From Streptomyces sp. Je 1-332 (GTDB lineage Bacteria > Actinomycetota > Actinomycetes > Streptomycetales > Streptomycetaceae), in contig NZ_CP160402.1 in the NCBI RefSeq assembly GCF_040730185.1, positions 248,001 to 312,000 of the forward strand: a stretch of 64,000 bases of DNA, read 5' to 3'. How positions within the stretch are numbered: position 1 is the stretch's first letter; each line of letters starts with the position of its first letter. The position numbers and the translations under genes were made by a program. The notes beneath the pieces were generated by a model that was given only the letters and a program-made list of their open reading frames with translations, made no database searches and had not been told where the DNA came from. Positions 42,879-51,011 of this stretch are shown piece after piece.

Positions 42879-42885
42879 TCTGCCT

Positions 42886-42904
42886 TGTCATCCAATGGAT
42901 GACA
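42886..42904. promoter_or_regulatory. RheA operator 2 upstream of hsp18
   Basis: TGTCATC-CAATG-GATGACA is an exact match to the known RheA operator form. It lies 66 nt in front of the hsp18 start, and eight bases separate it from operator 1. It probably overlaps the hsp18 promoter. Confidence 0.9.
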
Positions 42905-42970
42905 TGCTACAACCTAGAGCAGGTGAAGCGCATTGGCAGGTACTGCCCTGACCTATGGAGGTGTTTCGCG

Positions 42971-43402
42971 ATGTTGATGCGCACCGATCCCTTCCGCGAG
43001 CTCGACCGCATCGCCCAGCAGCTGGTGGGCCCCGGAACGTGGTCGCGACCGTCCGCGATGGCCATGGACGCCTACCGCGAAGGCGACGAGTACGTGGTGG
43101 CCTTCGATCTGCCCGGCGTGACCGCCGAGGCGATCGACATCGACGTGGAACGGAACATGCTGACCGTCAAGGCCGAGCGCCGACCGGTCACCAAGTCCGA
43201 GAACGTCCAGATGGAACTGTCCGAGCGGCCACTGGGCGTGTTCTCCCGCCAGATCGTGCTGGCCGACACACTGGACACCGAGCGCATCAAGGCCGACTAC
43301 GACGCGGGTGTACTGACCCTGCGCATCCCGATCGCCGAGCGTGCCAAGCCCCGCAAGGTCTCCATCGGGAACGAAGCGTCCCGGAGGGAAATCCGCGGCT
43401 GA
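42971..43402 (+). CDS. hsp18: Small heat shock protein Hsp18 (Hsp20/alpha-crystallin)
   Basis: A 143-residue chaperone that holds unfolding proteins during heat shock. The start [18 protein letters not shown] is characteristic of actinobacterial Hsp18. The alpha-crystallin domain runs about 35-125 with [20 protein letters not shown] and the [14 protein letters not shown] motif (here [15 protein letters not shown]). ATG 42971 follows GGAGGTG. Earlier codons in the frame cross the operator and are not coding. The protein should be made when heat inactivates RheA. Confidence 0.93.
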   Translation: MLMRTDPFRELDRIAQQLVGPGTWSRPSAMAMDAYREGDEYVVAFDLPGVTAEAIDIDVERNMLTVKAERRPVTKSENVQMELSERPLGVFSRQIVLADTLDTERIKADYDAGVLTLRIPIAERAKPRKVSIGNEASRREIRG

Positions 43403-43421
43403 GCCCCAGCCACGGACGCCT

Positions 43422-43464
43422 GGCGCGGAGGACTGCAGCTCTCCCCCGGCTCCTCCTCCGCGCC
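43422..43464 (+). terminator. Possible hsp18 terminator
   Basis: GGCGCGGAGGA (43422-43432) pairs with TCCTCCGCGCC (43454-43464), an 11-bp perfect stem around a 21-nt pyrimidine-rich loop, 20 nt past the hsp18 stop. Confidence 0.55.
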
Positions 43465-43616
43465 CGGGCCGTGTCGACTCCCGCACGGCCTTCCCTCGCG
43501 GGCTTCCCTCGGCCCTCCCCAGCCGACCCCACGACCCCACGCCCCGCCCGCGGGTGCTGTCCAGCTGCCCGCACCCGCGACACAACCTCTGCGACGAGAA
43601 AGGCGCGCACTCCGCG

Positions 43617-44060
43617 ATGTCAGTGATCTCCGAACGCCCTGAAGTCTCCCGGCCCCTCCCCGCGATGACCTTCCAGCAGATGCTGGAGAAGGTCCGCTAC
43701 GAGGGCGCGTACCCCACCCGGGAGCGCGCCGAGGAAGCCGTCAGGCTGGTCATCGGCGGCCTTGGCAGGCAGCTGACCGGGGAGGAACGCGTCGAACTCG
43801 CCGCCCGCATGCCCGTCGAGGCCGCGCTCATCCTCACCGCCCAGATCCCCGCCACCGAACCCCTCACCGGCTGGGGATTCGTCAAGGATCTCGCCACCCG
43901 CGCAGGGGCCAGTCCCGCCACCACGCGCTGGGACACCGGCGCTGTCCTGGCCGCCGTCGCCGACCTCGCCGGCCCCGGTCTCCTGACCCGCATGCTGGCC
44001 CAACTCCCCTCCGGTTACGCGCTCCTGTTCGGCCGAGCCGAACTGATCCAGGCCGCGTAG
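43617..44060 (+). CDS. DUF2267 family protein
   Basis: A 147-residue, mostly helical protein. MTFQQMLEKVRYEGAYPTRE and RAEEAVRLVIGGLGRQLTGE are the typical DUF2267 start; ELAARMPVEAALILTAQIP and the second half (GFVKDLATRAG, ATRWDTGAVLAAVADL) are the family's two-repeat form. Function unknown; often near stress genes. Earlier in-frame codons cross the GC-rich hsp18 trailer and are not used. It lies 20 bases upstream of the convergent permease stop. Confidence 0.82.
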   Translation: MSVISERPEVSRPLPAMTFQQMLEKVRYEGAYPTRERAEEAVRLVIGGLGRQLTGEERVELAARMPVEAALILTAQIPATEPLTGWGFVKDLATRAGASPATTRWDTGAVLAAVADLAGPGLLTRMLAQLPSGYALLFGRAELIQAA

Positions 44061-44079
44061 GGCTCGCTCGGGGCGGGGG

Positions 44080-45396
44080 TCAGGCGCGGCGGCGCACAGC
44101 GGTGACGGCGCCCAGGACCGCGCCCACCAGCAGGACGATCCCGCCCCGCAGCCACACCTCGCCCTCGATCCGCGTCGCGAGCACCACGCAGGACACCGCT
44201 CCGAGCACCGGCACGACCGTCGGGGCCCGGAAGTGGTCCTGCGTGGTGGCGTCGCGACGCAGCACCAGAGCCGCCGTGTTGACCAGGAAGAAGACCACCA
44301 GCAGAAGGAGGACCAGGGTCGAGGCGAGCGTCGACACGTCGCCGGTCAGCGCGAGGAGAAGCGAGAGCACGGTGGTCGCGGCGATCGCCGCCCACGGCGT
44401 ACGCCTGCCGGGCAGCACCTTCGTGAGGAAACTCGGCAGCAGCCGGTCGCGCGCCATGCCATAGGCCAGACGCGACGACATGATGCCGGTGAGCAGGGCG
44501 CCGTTGGCGACGGCGACCAGGGCGATGGCGCTGAACAGCTCCGTGGGGACGCCACCGGCCGCCCGGACGACCTCGAGGAGCGGTCCGCTGGACTCGACGA
44601 GCGTCTTGGTCGGCACGGCCGCCGCGGCTGCGGCACCGACCAGGGCGTAGATGGCCCCCGCGGTGATCAGCGCGCCGAAGAGGGCCCGCGGATAGGAGCG
44701 GCGCGGGTCACGGGTCTCCTCCGCCACATTGACGGAGGTCTCGAAACCGACGAAGGAGTAGTAGGCCAGGACCGCACCGCTCAGCACCGCTGCCGCGGGC
44801 CCGTGTTCCGGTGTTCCCAGTTCCGTGAGCCGCCCGACGTCACCGTCGCCGCGCAGCACGATCCAGACGCCGAGCCCGATCACGAGCAGGAGCCCACTTA
44901 CCTCGATGACGGTGGCGACGACGTTGGCCCGCGTCGACTCGCTGATCCCCCGCGCGTTCAGCAGGGCAAGCGCGGCAAGAAACACGACCGCGACGAGGGC
45001 CACGGGAAGCGTGACGAACTCCGCCAGATAGTCGCCGCCGAAACCGCGGGCCAAGGCGCCCACCGACACGATGCCGGCGGCCAGCATGCAGAAACCGGCG
45101 AGGAACCCGGCGAAAGGCCCGTAGGCCAGGGTCGCGTAGTGGGAGGCGCCGCCGGCCCGGGGGTACTTCGTGGCCAGTTCGGCGTACGAGGCCGCCGTCA
45201 GGAGCGCCAGGCACAGCGCCACGACGAGGGGCACCCAGACGGCGCCGCCCGTGTCGGCCGCGACCTGACCCACCAGGACGTATACGCCCGCGCCGAGGAC
45301 GTCTCCAAGGATGAAGAAGTAGAGCAGCGGGGTGGTGAGCGCCTTCTTGAGCGCGGTCGGCTCGGAGGCTTCGGGATTGGTGCGGGGAGATTTCAC
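44080..45396 (-). CDS. APC-superfamily amino acid permease
   Basis: A membrane transporter of about 438 residues with 12 predicted helices. The first helix carries TPLLYFFILGDVLGAGVYVL with the unwound GAGVY segment of APC carriers. YSFVGFETSVNVAEETRDPR is the conserved helix 6-7 loop, and GIMSSRLAYGMARDRLLPSF follows in the second inverted repeat. It imports or exchanges amino acids or polyamines. The start is uncertain: GTG 45396 or 45402; upstream codons to 45573 are Arg/Pro-rich and unlikely. It is divergent from the SRPBCC gene. Confidence 0.87.
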   Translation of the reverse strand: MKSPRTNPEASEPTALKKALTTPLLYFFILGDVLGAGVYVLVGQVAADTGGAVWVPLVVALCLALLTAASYAELATKYPRAGGASHYATLAYGPFAGFLAGFCMLAAGIVSVGALARGFGGDYLAEFVTLPVALVAVVFLAALALLNARGISESTRANVVATVIEVSGLLLVIGLGVWIVLRGDGDVGRLTELGTPEHGPAAAVLSGAVLAYYSFVGFETSVNVAEETRDPRRSYPRALFGALITAGAIYALVGAAAAAAVPTKTLVESSGPLLEVVRAAGGVPTELFSAIALVAVANGALLTGIMSSRLAYGMARDRLLPSFLTKVLPGRRTPWAAIAATTVLSLLLALTGDVSTLASTLVLLLLVVFFLVNTAALVLRRDATTQDHFRAPTVVPVLGAVSCVVLATRIEGEVWLRGGIVLLVGAVLGAVTAVRRRA

Positions 45397-45547
45397 GCGC
45401 ACACACGTACCCGATTCGGCGTCCGGCAGGCGGCGGACCCTCCGAACGCCTGCGAGGGTGAGCAGGAGTGAGAACGGGCGTGCCGGGTACCGGGGAGCCG
45501 CAGCATCCGACGCGGGCTTCCGTTTCCGACGAGGGCTGGAGAGCCGA

Positions 45548-46003
45548 ATGGCCGTACGACACCGATTGATCAAGCGGTCCGTGGCAGACGTCTGGGCGGT
45601 ACTCGCGGACGGCTCGCGTTACGGCGACTGGGTGGTCGGCACATCCGATTCGGAGCCCAGGGAAGGCGTCTGGCCGGAGGTCGGCTCCAGCATCACGTAC
45701 ACGGTGCGGGTGGGGTGGCGGACGTTGTCGGGCCGCACGACCGTCCGGCGGTGCGAAGAGCCCGGCATTCTGGAGCTCGAGGCCGACAGCGGATGGCTCG
45801 GTGCGGCGCGTATCGCTCTCGACGTACGGCCCTGGGGTGAGTACGCCCTGGTCATCGTCGACGAGCATCCGCTGACCGGGCCCGGCGGAATGCTCCACAA
45901 CGCGGCCGTGGACGCCCTGATCCAACTGCGGCACCGCGCCATGCTCGCCCGCCTGGCGGACGTCGTGGAGAAGTCACCGAAGCGCACGTACGAATCGGCC
46001 TGA
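45548..46003 (+). CDS. SRPBCC-family protein
   Basis: A 151-residue helix-grip protein. VRHRLIKRSVADVWAVLADG is the standard opening, and GSSITYTVRVGWRTLSGRT plus the long C-terminal helix complete it. It may carry or sense a lipid or polyketide. ATG 45548 follows GGAGAG. Fifty-three bases separate it from the FAD oxidoreductase gene, and the three genes SRPBCC / oxidoreductase / SDR may be related in function. Confidence 0.83.
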   Translation: MAVRHRLIKRSVADVWAVLADGSRYGDWVVGTSDSEPREGVWPEVGSSITYTVRVGWRTLSGRTTVRRCEEPGILELEADSGWLGAARIALDVRPWGEYALVIVDEHPLTGPGGMLHNAAVDALIQLRHRAMLARLADVVEKSPKRTYESA

Positions 46004-46056
46004 GGACAGGCCGATCAGGTCGAGCACGTCGGCCGAGCGAACGTCAGGAGTCAGGG

Positions 46057-47634
46057 ATGCCGGACGCGGTGGTCATCGGTGCGGGGCCCAATGGTCTCGT
46101 CGCGGCGAATCTGCTGGCAGAAGCCGGATGGAGTGTGGAGGTTCTCGAGGAGCAGGACGAGCCGGGCGGTGCGGTCCGCAGCGATCGCGGTGTACACCCC
46201 GACTACGTCAACGACCTCTTCAGCGCCTTCTATCCCCTCGCCGCGGCCTCCCCGATCCTCGCGGACCTGCAGCTCCAGCAGGAGGGTCTCAGCTGGAGCC
46301 ACGCTCCCCGCGTCCTCGCTCATCCCCTGCCGGACGGCCGGTGCGCGGTCCTCGCTCGCGGGGCGGCGGACACGGCAGCAGGTCTTGACACGTTCGCGGC
46401 GGGCGACGGGGCTGCCTGGCTCAACCTCTGCTCCACCTGGAACCGCATCGGCCCCGACATCGTGGGGGCGCTCTTCACTCCGTTCCCCCCTGTACGGTCC
46501 GGGATCCGCCTCGCCGCCAAGCTCCGAAGCGCGGGCGGTCTGCGGATGGCCCGCACGATGGCGCTGCCGGTCCGCCGCCTGGGCGAGGAGGAGTTCCGCG
46601 GCGAGGGCGGCAGGCTGCTCCTCGCGGGCAACGCGCTGCACGCGGACCTCGGCCCCGAAGCGGCGGGCAGCGGCGGCTTCGGCTGGCTGATGTCCATGCT
46701 CGGCCAGACGTACGGCTTCCCTGTTCCGGTCGGCGGTGCGGGCGCGCTCACGGCGGCCCTGGTGCGGCGGCTCGAACGGCACGGGGGCGTGGTCCGGTGC
46801 GGGGAGCGCGTGAGTGAGGTCGTCGTACGGTCCGGACGCGCGGTCGGCGTGCGCACGGCCGGAGGTGAGGGCGTTCCCGCGTCCCGTGCGGTTCTCGCCG
46901 ACGTGTCCGCACCGGCGCTGTTCGGCGATCTCGTCGACGCCCGGCATCTGCCGGGGTGCCTCCTTGGGGATCTGCGCCGGTTCCAGTGGGACTTCGCGAC
47001 TTTCAAGGTCGACTGGGCGCTGAGCGGGCCGGTGCCCTGGACGGCGCGGGAGGCGGCCACGGCGGGGACGGTCCACCTGGCCGACGGCGTCGACGGTCTG
47101 ACCCAGTTCGCGGCACAGATCGCCATGGGGAAGGTGCCCGACCGCCCGTTCCTCCTCTTCGGTCAGATGACCACCGCCGACGCGTCCCGCTCGCCGTCCG
47201 GCACCGAATCCGCCTGGGCGTACACGCATGTCCCGCAGCGGATCAAGGGCGACGCGGGTGACGACGGCCTGACCGGCGCCTGGGACCAGCGGGAACAAGA
47301 GGCCATGGCCGACCGCATGGAGAACGAAGTGGAACGCTGGGCGCCGGGATTCCGCTCCCGCATCCGATCCCGGCGTCTTCTCGCCCCGTCCACCCTCCAG
47401 GCCATGGACGCCAACCTGCACGGGGGCGCGATCAACGGCGGCACGGCCTCCGCCCACCAGCAGCTGGTGTTCCGCCCCACGCCGGGCACGGGCCGCCCCG
47501 AAACCCCGGTCAAGGGCCTCTACCTCGCGTCGGCCGCCGCTCACCCGGGGGGCGGCGTCCACGGCGCTCCCGGAGCCAACGCCGCCCGTGCCGCGCTGCG
47601 GGGCCGGCTCGACCGGCGCTTTCGACCGGGCTGA
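46057..47634 (+). CDS. CrtI/PYROXD2-like FAD oxidoreductase
   Basis: A 525-residue flavoprotein. The FAD motif is VVIGAGPNGLVAANLLAEAG (residues 4-23), then EEQDEPGGAVRS and a middle domain with FGWLMSMLGQTYGFPVPVGG, the substrate region of phytoene-desaturase-like enzymes. The C-terminal FAD motif is GLYLASAAAHPGGGVHGAPG. CrtI-type enzymes desaturate, isomerise or saturate polyenes. No carotenoid genes are near, so another substrate is likely. GGAGTCAGGG precedes the ATG. It converges on the SDR gene 14 nt away. Confidence 0.87.
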   Translation: MPDAVVIGAGPNGLVAANLLAEAGWSVEVLEEQDEPGGAVRSDRGVHPDYVNDLFSAFYPLAAASPILADLQLQQEGLSWSHAPRVLAHPLPDGRCAVLARGAADTAAGLDTFAAGDGAAWLNLCSTWNRIGPDIVGALFTPFPPVRSGIRLAAKLRSAGGLRMARTMALPVRRLGEEEFRGEGGRLLLAGNALHADLGPEAAGSGGFGWLMSMLGQTYGFPVPVGGAGALTAALVRRLERHGGVVRCGERVSEVVVRSGRAVGVRTAGGEGVPASRAVLADVSAPALFGDLVDARHLPGCLLGDLRRFQWDFATFKVDWALSGPVPWTAREAATAGTVHLADGVDGLTQFAAQIAMGKVPDRPFLLFGQMTTADASRSPSGTESAWAYTHVPQRIKGDAGDDGLTGAWDQREQEAMADRMENEVERWAPGFRSRIRSRRLLAPSTLQAMDANLHGGAINGGTASAHQQLVFRPTPGTGRPETPVKGLYLASAAAHPGGGVHGAPGANAARAALRGRLDRRFRPG

Positions 47635-47648
47635 CTTCGGCGCTTGCT

Positions 47649-48521
47649 TCAGCGCGGCCCGGTCGGGGTCTCAGCCGCGCGCCCGCCGGGCCCGAGCAGT
47701 CCCGTGGCCGAGAACTCCGAGCGCGTCAACTCCTGGCGTGCGTACCTGCTGACGAGCGGCGGCAGGCCGGCCCGCACCAACTGCACGGCCCGCAGCCACC
47801 CCGGCACGTACACGGTGGCCGCCCGCCGCTCGACGGCGTCCACCAGACGCCCGGCCACGTGCTCCGGGGGATAGACCTTGCGGGCCGGCGCCGGCATGTG
47901 CGCACGCAGTTCGCGCAGGACGGCATGCTGGTCGGCGTCACGGATCATGTCCGTGTCGGTCCAGCTCAGATAGGCGGCGCCCACCCTGACGCCCCGCGGC
48001 GCGAGCTCCGCGCGCAGTGACTGGCTCAAGGACTCCACGCCCGCCTTGGACGCGCAGTAGGCGCTCATCAGCGGAGCGGCACCGATGGAGGCGAGTGAGG
48101 CGATCTGCAGGAAGTAGCCGTGGGTGTGGAGCAGTTGGGGCAGAAAGACCCGTGCGGTGTTCGCGCTGCCCACGAGATTGACGTTGATGACACGTTGCCA
48201 GCTCGCGGGGTCAGAGTCGACGAACGGCCCGCCCTCGGCGATCCCCGCGTTGGCGACGACGACCGATGCGGGGCCCTGCTGGTCGCGTATCTCTCCGGCC
48301 ACGCGCTCCATCGCGTCGGTGTCCGTCACATCCACATGCCAGTGCCTCGACGGGGTGGGCAGCTCCTGGGCCACCCGGGCCAGTGACTTCTCCTCCAGGC
48401 CGAGCAGGGCCACTTCGGCTCCTCGATCGGCGAGCTCCCTGGCGATGGCTTCGCCCACTCCGCGCGCGGCGCCGGTCACGACAGCTGTGCGACCGCGCAG
48501 TACGTGCTTCCGGTCGGTCAC
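47649..48521 (-). CDS. SDR-family oxidoreductase
   Basis: A 290-residue short-chain dehydrogenase. TGAARGVGEAIARELADRGA is the cofactor loop, VDVTDTDA the adenine side, VVANAGIAEGG (NAG) the strand 4 motif, SLASIGAAPLMSAYCASKAG the Ser-Tyr-Lys active site. The C-terminal 60 residues include a hydrophobic helix. GTG 48521 has GGAGGAG 8 nt before it; the longer frame has no such site. It converges on the CrtI-like gene. Confidence 0.87.
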   Translation of the reverse strand: MTDRKHVLRGRTAVVTGAARGVGEAIARELADRGAEVALLGLEEKSLARVAQELPTPSRHWHVDVTDTDAMERVAGEIRDQQGPASVVVANAGIAEGGPFVDSDPASWQRVINVNLVGSANTARVFLPQLLHTHGYFLQIASLASIGAAPLMSAYCASKAGVESLSQSLRAELAPRGVRVGAAYLSWTDTDMIRDADQHAVLRELRAHMPAPARKVYPPEHVAGRLVDAVERRAATVYVPGWLRAVQLVRAGLPPLVSRYARQELTRSEFSATGLLGPGGRAAETPTGPR

Positions 48522-49029
48522 GAGAACTCCTCCGGGCGGGACGGCAACGACGGGTGCTCCACCCGCCGGACGCACAGGGTCATGGTGGCAGGCGGCGCCG
48601 GGACCCGCATACCAGGCAGCGCAGCGCCCAAACCCCGGGCTCGTGCGTCTCACGTCACAGCGTCGGGTGGCGTCCGGAGCTCTCCCGTGGGCACACTGAA
48701 CTTTGAGGTCAGGAAGCGGCTGCGCCCAAAAGCCCTGCTTCCACGGAGCGAGTGTTGTTCTTCCTCAACCGCCATCCACACGAAACCCGCCTCGGCGGGC
48801 ATCTCGTCGACCTCGGCGATGAACTCGAGATGGGGCAGGAGATCCGGCGTCCGCCGGCTGTCCCGGCTCGCGCACCGCGGTTGTGGACAGGTACGCGCCG
48901 TCAGCCACCTCGCCCACTCTCCACCTGCCGTGGTGCGCGCCCGGGTGTGCCGGACGGTGCCAGTCACCCCTGCACCACCGCCTGTTGAGGACGTTCACCC
49001 CTGCCCGTCGAGAGCGAAGGAGACCTGCC
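48522..49029. other. Gene-poor region with a possible coding relic
   Basis: No convincing complete gene. On the minus strand, about 48760-48860 reads RTPDLLPHLEFIAEVDEMPA followed by EAGFVWMAVEEE, with the GC-rich third-base pattern of real coding, but the frame is not supported on either side and I do not recognise it. It may be a broken gene. The plus strand holds the start region of the DUF5133 gene. Confidence 0.4.
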
Positions 49030-49257
49030 GTGCTGATGGCCGACCCGAGGATTCTGCGCAACCTGGTGGAGCAGTACGAGGCCCTGAGTGCGCTGCATAC
49101 GCGCAACCGCGCCCCCGAGAACCGCCAGAGGCTCGAGGACATCGCGTACACCCTCTGTGTCTCCACCGGAACCCGTGAGGTGGAGACGGCGCTCGCCGCC
49201 GCCCGGGCGCACGTGGCCATGGCCGAGGGCGAACCGGGCGCCCCGCAGCCAGTGTGA
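49030..49257 (+). CDS. DUF5133 family protein, copy 1
   Basis: A 75-residue small protein. LMADPRILRNLVEQYEALSA and EDIAYTLCVSTGTREVETAL are the family's two parts. DUF5133 is found in Streptomyces and relatives; its function is unknown. GTG 49030 has AAGGAG 8 nt upstream. A second copy lies at 50309-50536 on the other strand. Confidence 0.82.
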   Translation: MLMADPRILRNLVEQYEALSALHTRNRAPENRQRLEDIAYTLCVSTGTREVETALAAARAHVAMAEGEPGAPQPV

Positions 49258-49290
49258 GGAAAGAGGGCTGCGGAACGCCGCACTCTCGGT

Positions 49291-49704
49291 TCAGGGTGCT
49301 GCGAGAAGGGCTGTGACCAGATTGTCCAGGCCCAGTGCCGCGCTCTCCTCGGGAGCGGGCAGCAGAGCGTACGCCTCTTGGACGAACGCCTCGACCGGTG
49401 CCCGCTCCAGTTCACCCTGGACTCGTCCGCTCGGGGACGTGAGCGTCACCAGCACCCGGTGCCGCCCGCTCGGCCGGATCACGACATCGCCCTCGCCCGT
49501 CCGCGCTCGCAGCCCCGAGGCCAGCAGATCCCTGGAGAACACCCACACCGTCGGTGCCCGTCCCGCCGCGGGCGGCGGAAAAGTGAGGGTGACGGCCAGC
49601 GGGTCCTTGGTGGCGTACGTGAGGGTCAGTTCGGCTTCGAGCACCAGGTCAAGGGCGTCGACGCGCAGGTGAGACCTGATGGGGCAGGTGAGGCTGGATT
49701 CCAT
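49291..49704 (-). CDS. SsgA-like sporulation/cell division regulator (SALP)
   Basis: A 137-residue SsgA/SsgB-family protein. These whirly-fold proteins are found in sporulating actinomycetes, act at septation sites and help place FtsZ or peptidoglycan enzymes. Signature parts are AELTLTYATKDPLAVTLTFP, VWVFSRDLLASGLRARTGEG and VVIRPSGRHRVLVTLTSPSG. ATG 49704 (MESSLTCPIRSHL) fits the family start best; ATG 49737 is possible. It sits between the two DUF5133 genes. Which SALP (SsgC-G) is not clear. Confidence 0.85.
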   Translation of the reverse strand: MESSLTCPIRSHLRVDALDLVLEAELTLTYATKDPLAVTLTFPPPAAGRAPTVWVFSRDLLASGLRARTGEGDVVIRPSGRHRVLVTLTSPSGRVQGELERAPVEAFVQEAYALLPAPEESAALGLDNLVTALLAAP

Positions 49705-49821
49705 GGAACACGGGGTTCCCGCCCGACGCGGATGCATGCCCAGGATTAGCCACCTGGGTGAACGCATCCCGAAGACTGACGCGTGGCGCCAGGGTCAGGC
49801 CGTCCGGGCCGGCGAAAGGAC

Positions 49822-49855
49822 GACGCCCGCGGCGGTGCACACCGCCGCGGGCGTC
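49822..49855 (-). terminator. Strong hairpin after the small SAP-like gene
   Basis: A perfect 16-bp stem, GACGCCCGCGGCGGTG with CACCGCCGCGGGCGTC, around a 2-nt turn (in practice a 4-6 nt loop). It starts 8 nt beyond the stop codon at 49863. Confidence 0.85.
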
Positions 49856-49862
49856 TGGTGTC

Positions 49863-50189
49863 TCAGCGTCCGAGGGCCTTCTTGAGCTGCTGCTTGTTCA
49901 TCGACGAACGGCCGTCGATGTTCTTCTTCTTGGCCTCTTCGTAGAGCTGGTCCTTGGTGGGGCCCTGGGACCCACTGTGGGACCGCTCCCCGCCGCGCTG
50001 CGGCGCGGACTTCGGGTCCTTCGTCGATGTCTTGCTCGCACTCTTCGACTCGCCGGAGCGGGCCCGCTCCTTGTTGACCGTGCGTGCCGCCATCTCCTTG
50101 GCCCTGCCCTTGGAGGCACCGCGTTCCTCGGCGCTCTCCTTGATGTGCTCGTACTGACGCTCGCGCTTGTTACTGGCTCCAGCCGGCAT
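49863..50189 (-). CDS. Small basic protein with Rho-N/SAP-like C-terminus
   Basis: A 108-residue highly charged protein. The N-terminal half (KRERQYEHIKESAEERGASK, MAARTVNKERARSGES) is a Lys/Arg/Glu helix seen in proteins labelled plasmid stabilization protein in Streptomyces. The C-terminus TKDQLYEEAKKKNIDGRSSM followed by NKQQLKKAL is a Rho-N/SAP-like helix-extended-helix, usually nucleic-acid binding. ATG 50189 has GCGAGG 6 nt upstream. A good terminator follows and a possible stress promoter lies upstream. True role unknown; nothing here suggests a plasmid. Confidence 0.75.
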   Translation of the reverse strand: MPAGASNKRERQYEHIKESAEERGASKGRAKEMAARTVNKERARSGESKSASKTSTKDPKSAPQRGGERSHSGSQGPTKDQLYEEAKKKNIDGRSSMNKQQLKKALGR

Positions 50190-50281
50190 GCTGACCTCGC
50201 TGTTCTTCTTGGCTCCGGTCACGGCGAGTGCTCGCAGTGGCCGCAGTGGCCGCCTTTCGGGCATTTCCAAGTTTCACACCA

Positions 50282-50306
50282 GTACCCACACAGCGCCCGG
50301 CCAGTC
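50282..50306 (-). promoter_or_regulatory. Possible SigB-type stress promoter
   Basis: On the minus strand GACT, 15 bases, then GGGTAC fits the Streptomyces SigB consensus (GNNT-N14-16-GGGTAC/T). It lies about 95 bases upstream of the small basic protein gene. A match this short can occur by chance. Confidence 0.35.
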
Positions 50307-50308
50307 AT

Positions 50309-50536
50309 TCAGGCGGAAAGGCGGGCGTCATCCTGCGAGTGCACTCCGGCCAGTTGAGCGCGGGCCGACGCCAGAGCCGACTCAGGAGTCCGCTTACCGG
50401 TGGAGACGCACAAGGTGTACAGGACGTCGTCCATCCGCCGCCTGACCTCGGCCGAATCCTCCCGGGCCTGCATGTGTCGCAGCGAGGCGTAGGTTTCGAG
50501 CAGGGTGTGCAGGAACGTGGGGTGGGGCCTGAGCAC
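50309..50536 (-). CDS. DUF5133 family protein, copy 2
   Basis: A 75-residue paralogue of the protein at 49030. LRPHPTFLHTLLETYASLRH and DDVLYTLCVSTGKRTPESAL line up with copy 1, sharing the LYTLCVSTG / AYTLCVSTG core. The start at 50536 is preceded by GAGAGGAG. Function unknown. Confidence 0.82.
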   Translation of the reverse strand: MLRPHPTFLHTLLETYASLRHMQAREDSAEVRRRMDDVLYTLCVSTGKRTPESALASARAQLAGVHSQDDARLSA

Positions 50537-51011
50537 GGGGGTGCTCCTCTCAGTGAATTCGGTGACGGAGTGCTGTGACGGAGACGTTCAAGCAGTGCGA
50601 TGAAGCGCAGTTGGCCGACATCTAGTGCCCGCGCTGTCGCTCGGTATTCACGGAGGACTACGCCGACGCTCGCCTCCGGGCAGGCACAGAGCCCCGTACA
50701 GCACGCGCTTCACGCGCCTGATCGTTCGCATGAGGTGTCTCCCTCTTCCGGTCCCTCGGACCTTGCTGGTCGGGCTCTGCTCCCGTGCCCCGGCGCACGC
50801 TCCCCTACCGGGACGAAAGTCCCGCCTCGGACGGCTCATGACTGCCCGACTGTTCACGACACCGACGAATGATCTCGACCCGGCAGGGCACCCGGCTCCG
50901 TGATCGCAAAGGGTTCGGCGCCGCTCCAGTGGTGCCCGCGGCGGGCCCGGCAGAGGCTGGACGGAGAGCGACCCCCCACGGGCGAGCGGAAAGACTTCCT
51001 GGAGGAAACCG
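50537..51011. other. Intergenic region upstream of the P450 gene
   Basis: These 475 bases separate the divergent DUF5133 copy 2 and P450 genes. No open frame with convincing codon use, no repeat and no clear promoter was found. Confidence 0.5.
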
